Shown here one piece after another: positions 25,197-34,724 of a stretch of DNA of 64,000 nt (position 1 is the first letter of the stretch; each line of letters begins with the position of its first letter). A program made the position numbers and the translations under genes. Under the pieces are notes generated by a model, which made no database searches, was not told the origin of the DNA, and worked only from the letters and a program-made list of their open reading frames with translations. Origin of the DNA: Clostridiaceae bacterium (GTDB taxonomy: Bacteria; Bacillota; Clostridia; Lachnospirales; Lachnospiraceae); the NCBI GenBank assembly GCA_902362725.1, contig CABIXM010000004.1, positions 147,793-211,792 on the forward strand, written 5' to 3'.

Positions 25197-25230
25197 AGCG
25201 GATGCGGCTTAGTCCGCATCCGCTGCTTTT
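25197..25230 (+). terminator. Intrinsic terminator after the lipoprotein
   Basis: AGCGGATGCGG (25197-25207) and CCGCATCCGCT (25214-25224) form a perfect 11-bp stem followed by TTTT. Confidence 0.85.
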
Positions 25231-25288
25231 AAATTCAGAAACACTGTATCTGTAAGGGCTGTCTGGAACAGGTTCGACAGGAAAGGTA

Positions 25289-25816
25289 ATGAAATGTATG
25301 GAAATAGGAATTATTGTGGCATTGCTGGCCATTTTACTTGCTGTCTGGCTGATTTCCGTGCAGCGAAGACTAGTCGTGCTGGACGAGAATATAAAAAATG
25401 CCATGAGCCAGATTGGAGTACAGCTTTCGTCCTGGTATGACGCGACGTTAGCTCTTCTTGAACTGACGGAAGCCTATGATGCGGCTATGGGGGAAAAGGC
25501 TGACCGGCTTCGGGCAGAGCGTGGCATGGTTACGGCGGAGAGCGATCCGGCTCAGGCGGCCGGACAGGAACGACTGCTTTCGGAGATCCGGCAGGTACTG
25601 CAGGCGATCGCGGAGCAATATCCGAAGGTACAGGAAGAACCGGGTTATCGTAAATATCTGAATGCCGCGGAGAGCTACGAAAAAATGCTGCATACCAGCG
25701 GACTGATCTACAATGACACTGTATCGAAATATAACGGAACCATACGGCTGTTTTCGGTAAATGTGGCGGCCCGACTGCTGCATTTTCATAAAAAAGCCTA
25801 TCTGGAAATGGGATAA
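25289..25816 (+). CDS. LemA family protein
   Basis: The 175-residue protein has one N-terminal membrane segment (about residues 5-25), then the all-helical LemA domain with the typical VVLDENIKNAMSQIGVQLSSWYDATLALLELTEAY start and YNDTVSKYNGTIRLF near the end. LemA proteins are widespread and of unresolved function. It is 13 bases upstream of the DUF4428 gene and probably co-transcribed with it and the clostripain-like gene. Confidence 0.85.
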   Translation: MKCMEIGIIVALLAILLAVWLISVQRRLVVLDENIKNAMSQIGVQLSSWYDATLALLELTEAYDAAMGEKADRLRAERGMVTAESDPAQAAGQERLLSEIRQVLQAIAEQYPKVQEEPGYRKYLNAAESYEKMLHTSGLIYNDTVSKYNGTIRLFSVNVAARLLHFHKKAYLEMG

Positions 25817-25829
25817 CAGGAGGAAATCT

Positions 25830-26648
25830 ATGGGATTATTCAGCAATCATAAAAAAGTATGTCCAATCTGTGGCAATCCGACCCCGCGTCTGCTGCCCAC
25901 AAAGATCGAGGACATGCCTATCTGCAAGGAATGTGACAGGAAAATCGATCTGCCGGACGGCGCAGTGAATGAGATGAACCTGGCACGGTTCCGGGAGTAC
26001 CTGACCTTTTATGACAACAATCAGACCCTGCGGGACACCTTTACCGAGACCTGGCGTTACGATTTCGGTTTCGGCGGCGGAAGCCTGCTTCTCGATACCG
26101 ATCACAGGCTGCTGCGCCTGAGAGATGACGAGCGGGCGCTGGTGTTCGAAGCGTCTGCGATTAAATCCTTTACCATTAAGGAAGACAGCACGACGATCTA
26201 CGCCAGCGGAAAGGAAAATCTGAAATGTCATGAAAGCGACGCGCCGGAGAGAGCCCGTTCCATGTCGAAATTGATCGAGCAGTTCCTGCTGCAGCGGCAG
26301 GAATTCCAGTGGATGCTGCAGCGGCAGGATGCGGCGGAGCGTCAGCGTACCCGCAGCGGCAGTCCCATGCCCACGGTCATTGGCAATGAACCGCGGCGTC
26401 TGACCACACTGGACGCTCCCACTTTCGACGCCAAGGGCCCGGTCTCTAATTTTAAAATTACTATCAGCTTCCAGCATCCCTACTGGGGAAAAGTGAACTG
26501 GAAGGTGGATGGCCCGTCCTTTGACCGGGATCAGCCCAGCGTGGAAGAATATCTGGAAAAATATGAGAAGAAAGAGAAAAAGCTTCACACGCTGGCTAAA
26601 AAACTGATGAAAATGATGAATCCGGCCGCGAAGGAGGAATGGGTATGA
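25830..26648 (+). CDS. DUF4428 zinc-ribbon protein
   Basis: The 272-residue cytoplasmic protein begins with a four-Cys zinc ribbon (CPICGNPTPRLLPTKIEDMP then ICKECDRKI, about residues 10-34), as in DUF4428 proteins. A beta-rich middle follows, then a Gln/Arg-rich helix and a Lys/Glu-rich C-terminus. ATG 25830 is chosen because ACAGGAGGAAATCT precedes it; the frame is open further upstream inside lemA. Function unknown. It overlaps the clostripain-like gene by 4 bases. Confidence 0.78.
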   Translation: MGLFSNHKKVCPICGNPTPRLLPTKIEDMPICKECDRKIDLPDGAVNEMNLARFREYLTFYDNNQTLRDTFTETWRYDFGFGGGSLLLDTDHRLLRLRDDERALVFEASAIKSFTIKEDSTTIYASGKENLKCHESDAPERARSMSKLIEQFLLQRQEFQWMLQRQDAAERQRTRSGSPMPTVIGNEPRRLTTLDAPTFDAKGPVSNFKITISFQHPYWGKVNWKVDGPSFDRDQPSVEEYLEKYEKKEKKLHTLAKKLMKMMNPAAKEEWV

Positions 26649-28606
26649 GAAAAAAATGGATAGCGTTATTTTTATCCTGCGCTCTGACGTTGTCTCTGTG
26701 TGCCTGTGGAGATGATACCGGGGAGGAACAAACGCAAACGGCGAGCGCGGCTTCCGGGGAAGAGGGGACCTGGTCCGTCTACTGGTATTTGTGTGGAAGC
26801 GATCTGGAGTCGGGCGGCGGCTTTGCCACCGGTGATCTGGCGGAGCTTATGGAAGTAGAACTTCCGGAAAATGTAAATGTGGTCATTGAGACCGGCGGCG
26901 CGAACGAGTGGCAGAACGACGTGGTAGACGCGTCCAAGCTGCAGCGCTGGGTCTATAACAGCGAAGGCCTGAATCTGGTGGATGAGCAGCCTTCGGCCAG
27001 CATGGGAGAGGCAGAAACGCTGGCTGATTTCCTGAGCTTTGCGAGGAGCAATTATCCGGCGGAAAAGACCGCGGTGGTATTCTGGAATCACGGTGGCGGC
27101 TCTGTATCGGGAGCATCCTTTGATGAAATATACGGTTACGATTCGCTGACTCTGGATGAGATGTACGCGGCATTTTCCAGTATCTGGGATCCCTCCGAGG
27201 AAAATCCGCCCCTGGAGCTGATCGGCTTTGACACCTGCCTGATGGCGACCGTGGACGTGGCCAATGCTTTCTCAGACCTTGCTCATTATCTGGTGGCTTC
27301 CGAGGAGACAGAACCGGCCAATGGCTGGTATTATTCCCAGTGGGTGGGCGCTCTGGCAGAGAATCCTGATATGGATGGCGAGGAGCTGGGTAAGATTATC
27401 TGTGACGCCTACTATGCAGGCTGTGAAGAGGTTGGCACCCAGGATAACACGACATTGTCCCTGACTGATTTGACCAGGGTGGGACCGCTTCTGGATGCTT
27501 ATGAGACCTTCGGCGCGGAGGCTCTGTCTGCAGCCTGCACCGATCCGGGCTTTTTCTCCCAGTTTGCCCGGGCAGCTGTACAGAGTGAGAACTATGGCGG
27601 GAATACGAAGGAGCAGGGATACACGAACATGGTGGATCTGGGCCATATGGCCCGTCAGAGCGCCGATATGCTGGGATCTGCTCAGAGTGTGCTGGACGCC
27701 CTGGATGATTGCGTGCTCTACCGGGTGGGCGGTCCGTACCGGAGTGAGGCGACCGGTCTGTCCTGCTATTATTCCTACAATGGCGACGTGGATGATTTCA
27801 ACGGCTACGCGGGCATTGGCGCAGGCCTTGCCTTTAAGTATTTCTATGCCTATGAGCTGACTGGCGAGTTGGATGACTCTGGTATGGAATACATCGCGGA
27901 TATGGATTTCACAGAGCTTCCGAAGGTGGAGAACCTGCTGAGCACAGACTGGGACGGCAAGGCTCTGGATGTGAACGGGGACGGCGTATCCTACCTGACC
28001 CTGGGGCCGGAGGCTGACGATATCCTGGCAGGTATCGGCTTCTCTCTCTACTATGTGGATGAGGAAAATGATGTGATGCTGCTTCTGGGTACCGACAACG
28101 ACATGGAAGCAGACTGGGACAACGGTATCTTCTATGACAATTTCCGGGGCGTCTGGGGAAGCATCGACGGCAACCTGGCTTACATGGAACTGAGTTACGA
28201 GAGTGAGGATTACAACCTGTACGCAGTACCGGTTCTGTTAAATGGCGAAGCCTATAATTTGCAGGTAGCCTATGATTTTAACACAGAAGAGTGGAGTATC
28301 CTGGGCGCGCGCCAGGGCATCGATGACAATGGTATGGCGGACAAGGAGCTGCGCCTGTTGGAAGAAGGCGATGAGCTGACGACCATCTGGTATATGGCTA
28401 CAGCCAGCGGCGACGATGAATTTGAGGCTTATACTGTCGATACCTTTACAGTGACAGCCGATACCTCCTTCGGGGAAATCGAACTGCCGGACGGCTCCTA
28501 TTCGATGGTTTATGAAATGCGGGACGCCATGGACAATTACGCGTATTCCGATGCAGTTTTCTTTGACTGCGCCGGAGGCAAAATTGCCACGACCGTATAC
28601 GAATAA
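26645..28606 (+). CDS. Clostripain-like (C11) cysteine peptidase lipoprotein
   Basis: The 653-residue protein has a lipoprotein signal ending at LCACG (lipid Cys about 21) and a C11 peptidase domain: catalytic His149 in VVFWNHGGGS and Cys198 in IGFDTCLMATVD. The C-terminal half is a beta-rich region of unknown fold. C11 peptidases cut after Arg or Lys and are often surface-anchored in gut anaerobes. ATG 26645 is chosen over 26639 because of spacing to AAGGAGG. It overlaps the DUF4428 stop and is followed by a terminator. Confidence 0.85.
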   Translation: MRKKWIALFLSCALTLSLCACGDDTGEEQTQTASAASGEEGTWSVYWYLCGSDLESGGGFATGDLAELMEVELPENVNVVIETGGANEWQNDVVDASKLQRWVYNSEGLNLVDEQPSASMGEAETLADFLSFARSNYPAEKTAVVFWNHGGGSVSGASFDEIYGYDSLTLDEMYAAFSSIWDPSEENPPLELIGFDTCLMATVDVANAFSDLAHYLVASEETEPANGWYYSQWVGALAENPDMDGEELGKIICDAYYAGCEEVGTQDNTTLSLTDLTRVGPLLDAYETFGAEALSAACTDPGFFSQFARAAVQSENYGGNTKEQGYTNMVDLGHMARQSADMLGSAQSVLDALDDCVLYRVGGPYRSEATGLSCYYSYNGDVDDFNGYAGIGAGLAFKYFYAYELTGELDDSGMEYIADMDFTELPKVENLLSTDWDGKALDVNGDGVSYLTLGPEADDILAGIGFSLYYVDEENDVMLLLGTDNDMEADWDNGIFYDNFRGVWGSIDGNLAYMELSYESEDYNLYAVPVLLNGEAYNLQVAYDFNTEEWSILGARQGIDDNGMADKELRLLEEGDELTTIWYMATASGDDEFEAYTVDTFTVTADTSFGEIELPDGSYSMVYEMRDAMDNYAYSDAVFFDCAGGKIATTVYE

Positions 28607-28618
28607 AGACAGAGAAAG

Positions 28619-28648
28619 ACGGCTGCGCTGTGGCGCGGCCGTACTTTT
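28619..28648 (+). terminator. Terminator after the clostripain-like gene
   Basis: ACGGCTGCGC and GCGCGGCCGT pair closely around a short loop and lead into a T-rich stretch. The remaining gap to 28840 is AT-rich with small dyads (GCGAGCAAAATTCGC-like) and no gene. Confidence 0.65.
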
Positions 28649-28840
28649 ACGCGAGCAAAATTCGCGAAAGCGTATTTTACTCGTTGTATACTTTGCTGAA
28701 AAAACTAAAAAAAGTATAAAACAGCGGATTTTTCCGCGAAAATGCGGTATGCTTTAGGTCAGATCATTCCGGGTTTCTCCGGATTTTCCATTTTTACAGA
28801 AGAAAAAGAGAATAGAGAAAAAGATGGGAGAGGAAACGAT

Positions 28841-30388
28841 TTGTTTTGTAAGGTATTATCGGCGGCCATCGGCGGCGTAGAAGGCTATCCGGTTCGGGTG
28901 GAGGCGGATGTGAGCGAAGGTATGCCGGTCTTTCTGATGGTGGGTTATCTGTCCTCCGAGGTGCGGGAGGCTGCAGACCGGGTACGGACAGCCCTCCGTA
29001 ATACGGGATATCCGCTGCCACCCAAGCGCATTACTGTGAATCTTGCTCCGGCCAGCATCCGAAAAGAAGGATCCAGATTTGATTTGGCAGTGGCGGCAGC
29101 GGTTCTGGGTTCCATGGAGAAGATTCCGGCGAAAAATCTGGAAGGTCTGATGATTGTGGGTGAGCTGAGCCTGAGTGGTCAGGTGTTGGGCGTATCCGGC
29201 GTACTGGCATTGGTGGAAACGGCAAAGGCATTGGGGCTTCATCGCTGTATTGTACCGGCGGTAAATGCCAGGGAGGGCGCAGTGTTTCAGGATATCGAGG
29301 TCGTGGGTGTGTCGAAACTGGAAGAGCTGATAAAGATTCTACAGCATCCGGAGCAGGCGGAAAAGACCGTGGTAGATGTGGAGGCGTTATTTACCGGTCA
29401 GGGGGAACGGAACGTGAGTCAGGAGGATTTTGCCCAGATTCACGGCCAGGCCGGGGTGAAACGGGCGGCGGAGATTGCGGCCGCAGGCATGCACAATTTC
29501 CTCATGATCGGCCCGCCCGGCTCAGGTAAAACCATGATAGCCAGACGCATCCCGGGGATCCTGCCTCATTTATCTCTGGAAGAAAGTCTGGAGATTACAA
29601 AAATATACAGTATTGCGGGATTGCTGCCGGAGCGGGAGTCTCTGCTTTTACGGCGTCCTTTCCGATCGCCCCATCATACGACCACGGCGGAAGCTCTGGC
29701 CGGAGGCGGCCGGGTGCCGGGCCCCGGGGAAGTGTCCCTTAGTTCCAAAGGAATTTTGTTCTTAGATGAGTTACCGGAATTTCGCCGGACAGCCCTGGAG
29801 ATATTGCGTCAGCCTCTGGAGGAGAAGCGGATCTGTATCAGTCGGACGGCGGGCACCTACACCTTTCCGGCGGATTTCATGCTGGTGGCGGCCATGAATC
29901 CCTGTTCCTGCGGTTATTATCCCGATCGGAACCGCTGTAAATGCGCCCAACAGGACGTGGTCCGGTATCTTGGCAAGCTGTCCCAGCCGTTGCTGGATCG
30001 CATAGATATTTGCGTCAATGTGTCGCCGGTGAGCTATGAGGATCTGCAGGAGCAAAAGGAAGGAGAATCCACGGCTGAGATCCGCGCGCGGGTGGAGCGG
30101 GCCCATGAGCTGCAAAAAGAGCGCTACCGGGGATTGAAGGTCCGGTTTAACGCCCAGCTTGGCGCAGGCGATACGGAAACATACTGCGGTCTGGGGAAAA
30201 AGGAAAAAGTGTTGCTGGGCGACGCTTTTGATGCATTAAATTTAAGCGCCCGGGCATATCATAGGATTGTCCGGGTGGCCAGAACCATTGCGGATCTGGA
30301 AGGAAAAGAGAAGATAGAAGAAGGGCACATTCTGGAGGCGCTGGGATATCGGCCGCCGGATCGGAACCTGTGGATGAAAGGGGCGTAA
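28841..30388 (+). CDS. comM: YifB/ComM family Mg-chelatase-like AAA+ ATPase
   Basis: The 515-residue protein has the ComM N-terminal domain (LSAAIGGVEGYPVRVEADVS, MVGYLSSEVREAADRVRTAL), Walker A GPPGSGKTMIARR, Walker B LFLDELPEF and C-terminal zinc Cys in NPCSCGYYPD. ComM is a helicase that promotes branch migration during natural transformation. TTG 28841 is selected because the family starts MFxKVLSAA and GGGAGAGGA lies upstream; the in-frame ATG at 28742 would add a non-family leader. The adjacent dprA supports a role in DNA uptake. Confidence 0.9.
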   Translation: MFCKVLSAAIGGVEGYPVRVEADVSEGMPVFLMVGYLSSEVREAADRVRTALRNTGYPLPPKRITVNLAPASIRKEGSRFDLAVAAAVLGSMEKIPAKNLEGLMIVGELSLSGQVLGVSGVLALVETAKALGLHRCIVPAVNAREGAVFQDIEVVGVSKLEELIKILQHPEQAEKTVVDVEALFTGQGERNVSQEDFAQIHGQAGVKRAAEIAAAGMHNFLMIGPPGSGKTMIARRIPGILPHLSLEESLEITKIYSIAGLLPERESLLLRRPFRSPHHTTTAEALAGGGRVPGPGEVSLSSKGILFLDELPEFRRTALEILRQPLEEKRICISRTAGTYTFPADFMLVAAMNPCSCGYYPDRNRCKCAQQDVVRYLGKLSQPLLDRIDICVNVSPVSYEDLQEQKEGESTAEIRARVERAHELQKERYRGLKVRFNAQLGAGDTETYCGLGKKEKVLLGDAFDALNLSARAYHRIVRVARTIADLEGKEKIEEGHILEALGYRPPDRNLWMKGA

Positions 30389-30391
30389 CAT

Positions 30392-31477
30392 ATGACGGAA
30401 AGAGATTACTGGCAGTGGTTTTGCAGCAGCCTCTTCTACGATCCCAGGCTGGAGCACAAGCTGCTGGGAAAATATGGAACCCCAGAACAGGTCTTTCGGT
30501 GCAGTGAAAAGGAGCTGTCGGAGAGCTTCCCATCTAATCAGGAAAAGCTGACGATTCTTGCAAAAAATCGGAAAAATTGGAAGTTTGAGCGGGAGGCGGA
30601 GCGTCTGAAACGTCTGGAACTCACTTTTGTAAGCCTGGTGGATCCGGCCTATCCGAAACGACTTCTTGGGATTCCGGACGCGCCCTGCGGCCTCTTTGTC
30701 CGGGGAAGCCTCCCGGAGGAGGAGAAGCCTGCAGTGGCCATCGTGGGAGCCCGTGACTGCACCGCATATGGCCGCCATCTTTCCGAATGGTTTGGCGGAG
30801 AGCTTGCGGCGGCCGGAGTACAGATTATAAGCGGCATGGCCCGGGGAATTGACGCCTGCAGCCATAGAGGAGCCCTGAAAAAGGGCGGAGCCACCTTTGC
30901 GGTGCTGGCGGGCGGTGCGGACATGTGTTACCCGGAATCCAACCGGGATATCTATATGGAGCTGGAACGGCGGGGCGGGATTATCTCGGAGAGCCCACCG
31001 GGCGTGCGTCCTCTGAAACACTATTTCCCGTTGCGAAACCGGATCTTGAGCGGCATGTCGGATCTGGTACTTATTATAGAAGCAAGAGTGAAAAGCGGCT
31101 CCCTCATCACAGCGGATTACGGTCTGGAGCAGGGGCGCGAGGTGTACGCGGCACCCGGACCTCTGGGAGAAGCTTTAAGCGCGGGCTGCAATAACCTCAT
31201 AAGACAGGGCGCGGGAATTGCCATTTCTCCAGAGCAGTTGTTAGAAGTTCTCCATATTTTACCGGAATTTAACTGGGAAAAAACGCAAAAAAATAAAATT
31301 ATGCTTGAAAGGTCAGAAAATTTGGTGTATAGTTGTTTACGCTTGCAGGCCAAAAACCTGGCGGAGATCTGTGGAGAGACAGGAATGCCGCCGGGCGAAG
31401 TCTTAAGCATTATGGCAAAACTGCAAATGAAAGGCTATGCAAAAGAAGTATATAAAAATTATTATACGCTTTCTTAG
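30392..31477 (+). CDS. dprA: DNA-processing protein DprA
   Basis: The 361-residue protein has the DprA Rossmann domain (VAIVGARDCTAYGRHLSEWF, IISGMARGIDACSHRGAL, AVLAGGADMCYPESN, FPLRNRILSGMSDLVLIIEA). A C-terminal winged helix follows. DprA loads RecA on incoming single strands. It starts 4 bases after comM, in the same operon, with topA next. Confidence 0.93.
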   Translation: MTERDYWQWFCSSLFYDPRLEHKLLGKYGTPEQVFRCSEKELSESFPSNQEKLTILAKNRKNWKFEREAERLKRLELTFVSLVDPAYPKRLLGIPDAPCGLFVRGSLPEEEKPAVAIVGARDCTAYGRHLSEWFGGELAAAGVQIISGMARGIDACSHRGALKKGGATFAVLAGGADMCYPESNRDIYMELERRGGIISESPPGVRPLKHYFPLRNRILSGMSDLVLIIEARVKSGSLITADYGLEQGREVYAAPGPLGEALSAGCNNLIRQGAGIAISPEQLLEVLHILPEFNWEKTQKNKIMLERSENLVYSCLRLQAKNLAEICGETGMPPGEVLSIMAKLQMKGYAKEVYKNYYTLS

Positions 31478-31524
31478 GGGCATTTGCAGCAGACAGCGGA
31501 TATCAAAGAAAGAGAGTAAGTATT

Positions 31525-33597
31525 ATGGCAAAGAATCTGGTTATCGTAGAGTCTCCGGCAAAGGTGAAGACCATCAAAAAATTCCTGGGCTCCAATTATG
31601 AGGTGCTGGCGTCCCAGGGTCATGTGCGTGATTTGCCCAAGAGTCAGCTGGGCTTTGACGCGGAGCACGACTACGAACCCAAATACATTACCATTCGCGG
31701 CAAGGGTGATATTCTTGCTAAGCTGCGCAAAGAAGCGAAGAAAGCAGATAAAGTCTATCTGGCAACCGACCCTGACCGGGAGGGAGAAGCGATTTCCTGG
31801 CATCTGTCCCAGGCGCTGAAGCTGGACCCAAAGAAAATGTACCGGATTACCTTTAACGAGATCACTAAGAGCGCGGTGAAGGAATCCCTGAAAAATGCCC
31901 GGGAGATCGATATGGATCTGGTGAACGCCCAGCAGGCCCGCCGGATGCTCGATCGTATGGTGGGTTATCGAATCAGCCCGATTCTCTGGGCGAAGGTAAA
32001 GCGGGGCTTAAGCGCAGGCCGTGTTCAGTCTGTAGCGCTCCGGCTGATTGCGGATCGGGAAGAGGAGATTAACGCGTTTGTACCGGAGGAATACTGGACG
32101 CTGGACGCGGATTTTCTGACAGATGGCGGGAAAAAGCCGCTGCAGGCGCATTTCTATGGAACGAAGGAAGGAAAAATGACAATCCGCTCCAAAGAGGAGA
32201 TGGATCAGATCCTGAAAGAACTGGACGGAGTTTCCTATGAGGTCAGCGAGGTAAAGATCGGGGAGCGCGTAAAGAAGGCGCCGCTTCCGTTTACCACCAG
32301 TACCCTGCAGCAGGAGGCTTCCAAGACGCTGAATTTCTCCACCCAGAAGACCATGAGCGTGGCGCAGCAGCTTTATGAAGGCGTGGATATCAAGGGCAGC
32401 GGTACCGTAGCCCTGATTTCCTATCTGCGTACCGATTCCACCCGAGTGTCCGAGGAGGCGGCAAAGGCAGCCCGCGATTATATCTCTTCCAATTATGGAG
32501 AAACGTATGTGTCTGCCGGACACAACACGAAAACCAGCGGCAAAAAGATTCAGGATGCCCATGAGGCCATCCGTCCCACGGACCTGTCCCGGACTCCGGC
32601 GACGGTCAAGGATTCCCTGACCCGGGAGCAGTTCCGTCTGTATCAGCTGATTTGGAAGCGTTTCGCGGCCAGCCAGATGGCAGACGCAGTCTATGAGACC
32701 TCTTCGGTAAAGGTGGACGGAGGAAAGTACCGTTTCACTATGTCTGCGTCCCGGGTTACCTTCGACGGCTTTATGTCCGTCTATGTACAGGACGAGGAAA
32801 AGGAAGGGGACAGCCGTCTGCTGAAGGGGCTGAGCAAGGAAACGAAGCTGTCCTTGAAGGAATTTGAGAGCAAACAGCATTTTACCCAGCCGCCGGCCCA
32901 TTATACCGAGGCTGCGCTGGTGAAGACGCTGGAGGAGCTGGGTATCGGACGCCCCAGTACCTATGCGCCCACCATTACGACGATCATCGCCCGCCGCTAT
33001 GTGTCCAAGGAGAATAAAAACCTGTATCTGACCGAGCTTGGCGAGGTAGTCAACAATATGATGAAGCAGGCCTTCCCCAGCATTGTGGAGACAGATTTTA
33101 CCGCAAATATGGAAGGACTTCTGGACTGTGTAGAAGAGGGAACTGTCAACTGGAAGACGGTCGTGGAGAACTTCTACCCGGATCTGGAAAAAGCCGTGGA
33201 GGCTGCGGAAAAGGAACTGAAGGAAGTAAAGATTGAGGACGAGGTGACGGACGTGGTCTGCGAGGAATGCGGACGCCATATGGTGATCAAATATGGTCCC
33301 CATGGACGCTTCCTGGCCTGCCCGGGCTTTCCGGAATGCCGCAATACCAAGCCTTATCTGGAAAAAATCGGAGTACCCTGTCCCAAGTGCGGAAAGGATG
33401 TGGTGCTGCGCAGAACCAAAAAGGGAAGAAAATACTACGGTTGCGAGAACAATCCGGAGTGCGATTTCATGTCCTGGCAGAAGCCCTCGAAGGAGAAGTG
33501 CCCGGTCTGCGGCAGCTATATGGTAGAAAAGGGCAACAAGCTGGTCTGCGCCAATGAGACCTGCGGTCATGTGATGCCGAAGAAGAAAGACGAGTAA
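31525..33597 (+). CDS. topA: DNA topoisomerase I
   Basis: The 690-residue type IA enzyme has an N-terminal TOPRIM domain (LVIVESPAKVKTIKKFLG, YLATDPDREGEAISWHL), the catalytic Tyr in ISYLRTDSTRVS at about residue 297, and three C-terminal zinc-ribbon repeats (CEECGRH, CPKCGKD, CPVCGSY). It relaxes negative supercoils. A gap of about 50 bases separates it from dprA, and dprA-topA-codY is a common Firmicutes order. Confidence 0.96.
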   Translation: MAKNLVIVESPAKVKTIKKFLGSNYEVLASQGHVRDLPKSQLGFDAEHDYEPKYITIRGKGDILAKLRKEAKKADKVYLATDPDREGEAISWHLSQALKLDPKKMYRITFNEITKSAVKESLKNAREIDMDLVNAQQARRMLDRMVGYRISPILWAKVKRGLSAGRVQSVALRLIADREEEINAFVPEEYWTLDADFLTDGGKKPLQAHFYGTKEGKMTIRSKEEMDQILKELDGVSYEVSEVKIGERVKKAPLPFTTSTLQQEASKTLNFSTQKTMSVAQQLYEGVDIKGSGTVALISYLRTDSTRVSEEAAKAARDYISSNYGETYVSAGHNTKTSGKKIQDAHEAIRPTDLSRTPATVKDSLTREQFRLYQLIWKRFAASQMADAVYETSSVKVDGGKYRFTMSASRVTFDGFMSVYVQDEEKEGDSRLLKGLSKETKLSLKEFESKQHFTQPPAHYTEAALVKTLEELGIGRPSTYAPTITTIIARRYVSKENKNLYLTELGEVVNNMMKQAFPSIVETDFTANMEGLLDCVEEGTVNWKTVVENFYPDLEKAVEAAEKELKEVKIEDEVTDVVCEECGRHMVIKYGPHGRFLACPGFPECRNTKPYLEKIGVPCPKCGKDVVLRRTKKGRKYYGCENNPECDFMSWQKPSKEKCPVCGSYMVEKGNKLVCANETCGHVMPKKKDE

Positions 33598-33621
33598 TGA
33601 TTGCCTGTACAAATAGTGCTG

Positions 33622-33636
33622 AGTAGTCAGAAAATT
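33622..33636. promoter_or_regulatory. Candidate CodY box upstream of codY
   Basis: The 15-mer AGTAGTCAGAAAATT matches 12 of 15 positions of the known CodY motif AATTTTCWGAAAATT. It is in the topA-codY gap about 143 bases before codY, so autoregulation is plausible. Confidence 0.45.
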
Positions 33637-33778
33637 TAGAAAAAATAGCTTGAAAAACGGGTAGAATTGTGATAAAATTCATATAAATTCCGAGTTGTTA
33701 TAAAAATAAAGTGAAAAAGAGAGAAATCACATTTTTGAAATCACGCTTTCAGAAAGAAAATACAATGGAGGGAACAGA

Positions 33779-34555
33779 GTGAGCGTACAATTATTGGATA
33801 AAACAAGAAAAATCAATAAGCTGCTGCATAACAACAATTCCAGCAAAGTGGTATTCAACGATATCTGTGAAGTACTGACAGAGATCCTGAATTCCAACAT
33901 TCTGGTCATCAGTAAGAAGGGCAAGGTACTGGGTATCAGCCACTGCGAGGGCGTGGAGGAGATCAAAGAGCTTATCGTGGACGAGGTTGGTGCACATATT
34001 GACGAAGCGTTGAATGAGCGTCTCCTGGGCATCCTGTCCACCAAGGAAAATGTAAACCTGCAGACCCTGGGCTTTGAGTCTGAGAACGTCCGCGACTATC
34101 AGGCTATCATCACTCCGATTGACATCGCCGGCGAGCGTCTGGGAACCCTGTTCCTGTACAAATATAAAGAGCAGTATGATATCGACGATATTATCTTGAG
34201 CGAGTATGGCACTACCGTTGTGGGCCTGGAAATGATGCGTTCCGTCAATGAGGAGAATGAGGAAGAAAAGCGGAAGGTTCAGATCGTGAAATCCGCCATC
34301 AGCACACTGTCCTTCTCCGAGCTGGAAGCCATCACCCATATCTTCGACGAGCTGAAGGGAAACGAGGGCATCCTGGTAGCCAGCCGTATCGCCGACAGCG
34401 TAGGCATCACCCGCTCCGTCATCGTCAATGCCCTCCGCAAATTCGAGAGCGCAGGCGTCATCGAATCCCGTTCCTCCGGAATGAAGGGAACCTACATTAA
34501 GGTCGTGAACGACGTGGTGTTCGATGAATTGGCGAAGCTGAAGAAAGAGTCTTAG
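33779..34555 (+). CDS. codY: GTP- and branched-chain-amino-acid-sensing repressor CodY
   Basis: The 258-residue protein has the N-terminal GAF-type effector domain (LLDKTRKINKLLHNNNSSKVVFNDICEVL) and the C-terminal winged helix (ASRIADSVGITRSVIVNALRKFESAGVIESRSSGMKGTYI). CodY represses amino-acid and nitrogen genes when GTP and branched-chain amino acids are abundant. The GTG start at 33779 follows ATGGAGGGAACAGA. A terminator follows at 34581. Confidence 0.95.
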   Translation: MSVQLLDKTRKINKLLHNNNSSKVVFNDICEVLTEILNSNILVISKKGKVLGISHCEGVEEIKELIVDEVGAHIDEALNERLLGILSTKENVNLQTLGFESENVRDYQAIITPIDIAGERLGTLFLYKYKEQYDIDDIILSEYGTTVVGLEMMRSVNEENEEEKRKVQIVKSAISTLSFSELEAITHIFDELKGNEGILVASRIADSVGITRSVIVNALRKFESAGVIESRSSGMKGTYIKVVNDVVFDELAKLKKES

Positions 34556-34580
34556 ATGGTAAGTTAAAAGAGAAAGGATA

Positions 34581-34622
34581 AAAACCATTTTATTATGTGA
34601 AAGCATAGTAAAATGGTTTTTT
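34581..34622 (+). terminator. Intrinsic terminator after codY
   Basis: AAACCATTTTATTATG and CATAGTAAAATGGTTT form a 16-bp stem with one G-U pair and a run of six Ts. Confidence 0.85.
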
Positions 34623-34724
34623 GCTTTTGCGCAAAGATAGTATAATTACAGGCCAAATAGGAGTGAAAATTGTTGAACTTGATAAAAGACCAGGGAGAAG
34701 CGATAATAAGGACAGGGATGAGAT

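Noticed and set aside
31308..31322. Second CodY-like 15-mer (AAAGGTCAGAAAATT)
   Set aside because: It also matches 12 of 15 positions but lies inside the dprA coding sequence, far from a start, so chance is more likely.
32008..33612. 534-codon open frame on the minus strand opposite topA
   Set aside because: The plus strand holds a full, well-conserved topoisomerase. The antisense frame has no ribosome site or recognisable domain and follows from codon bias.
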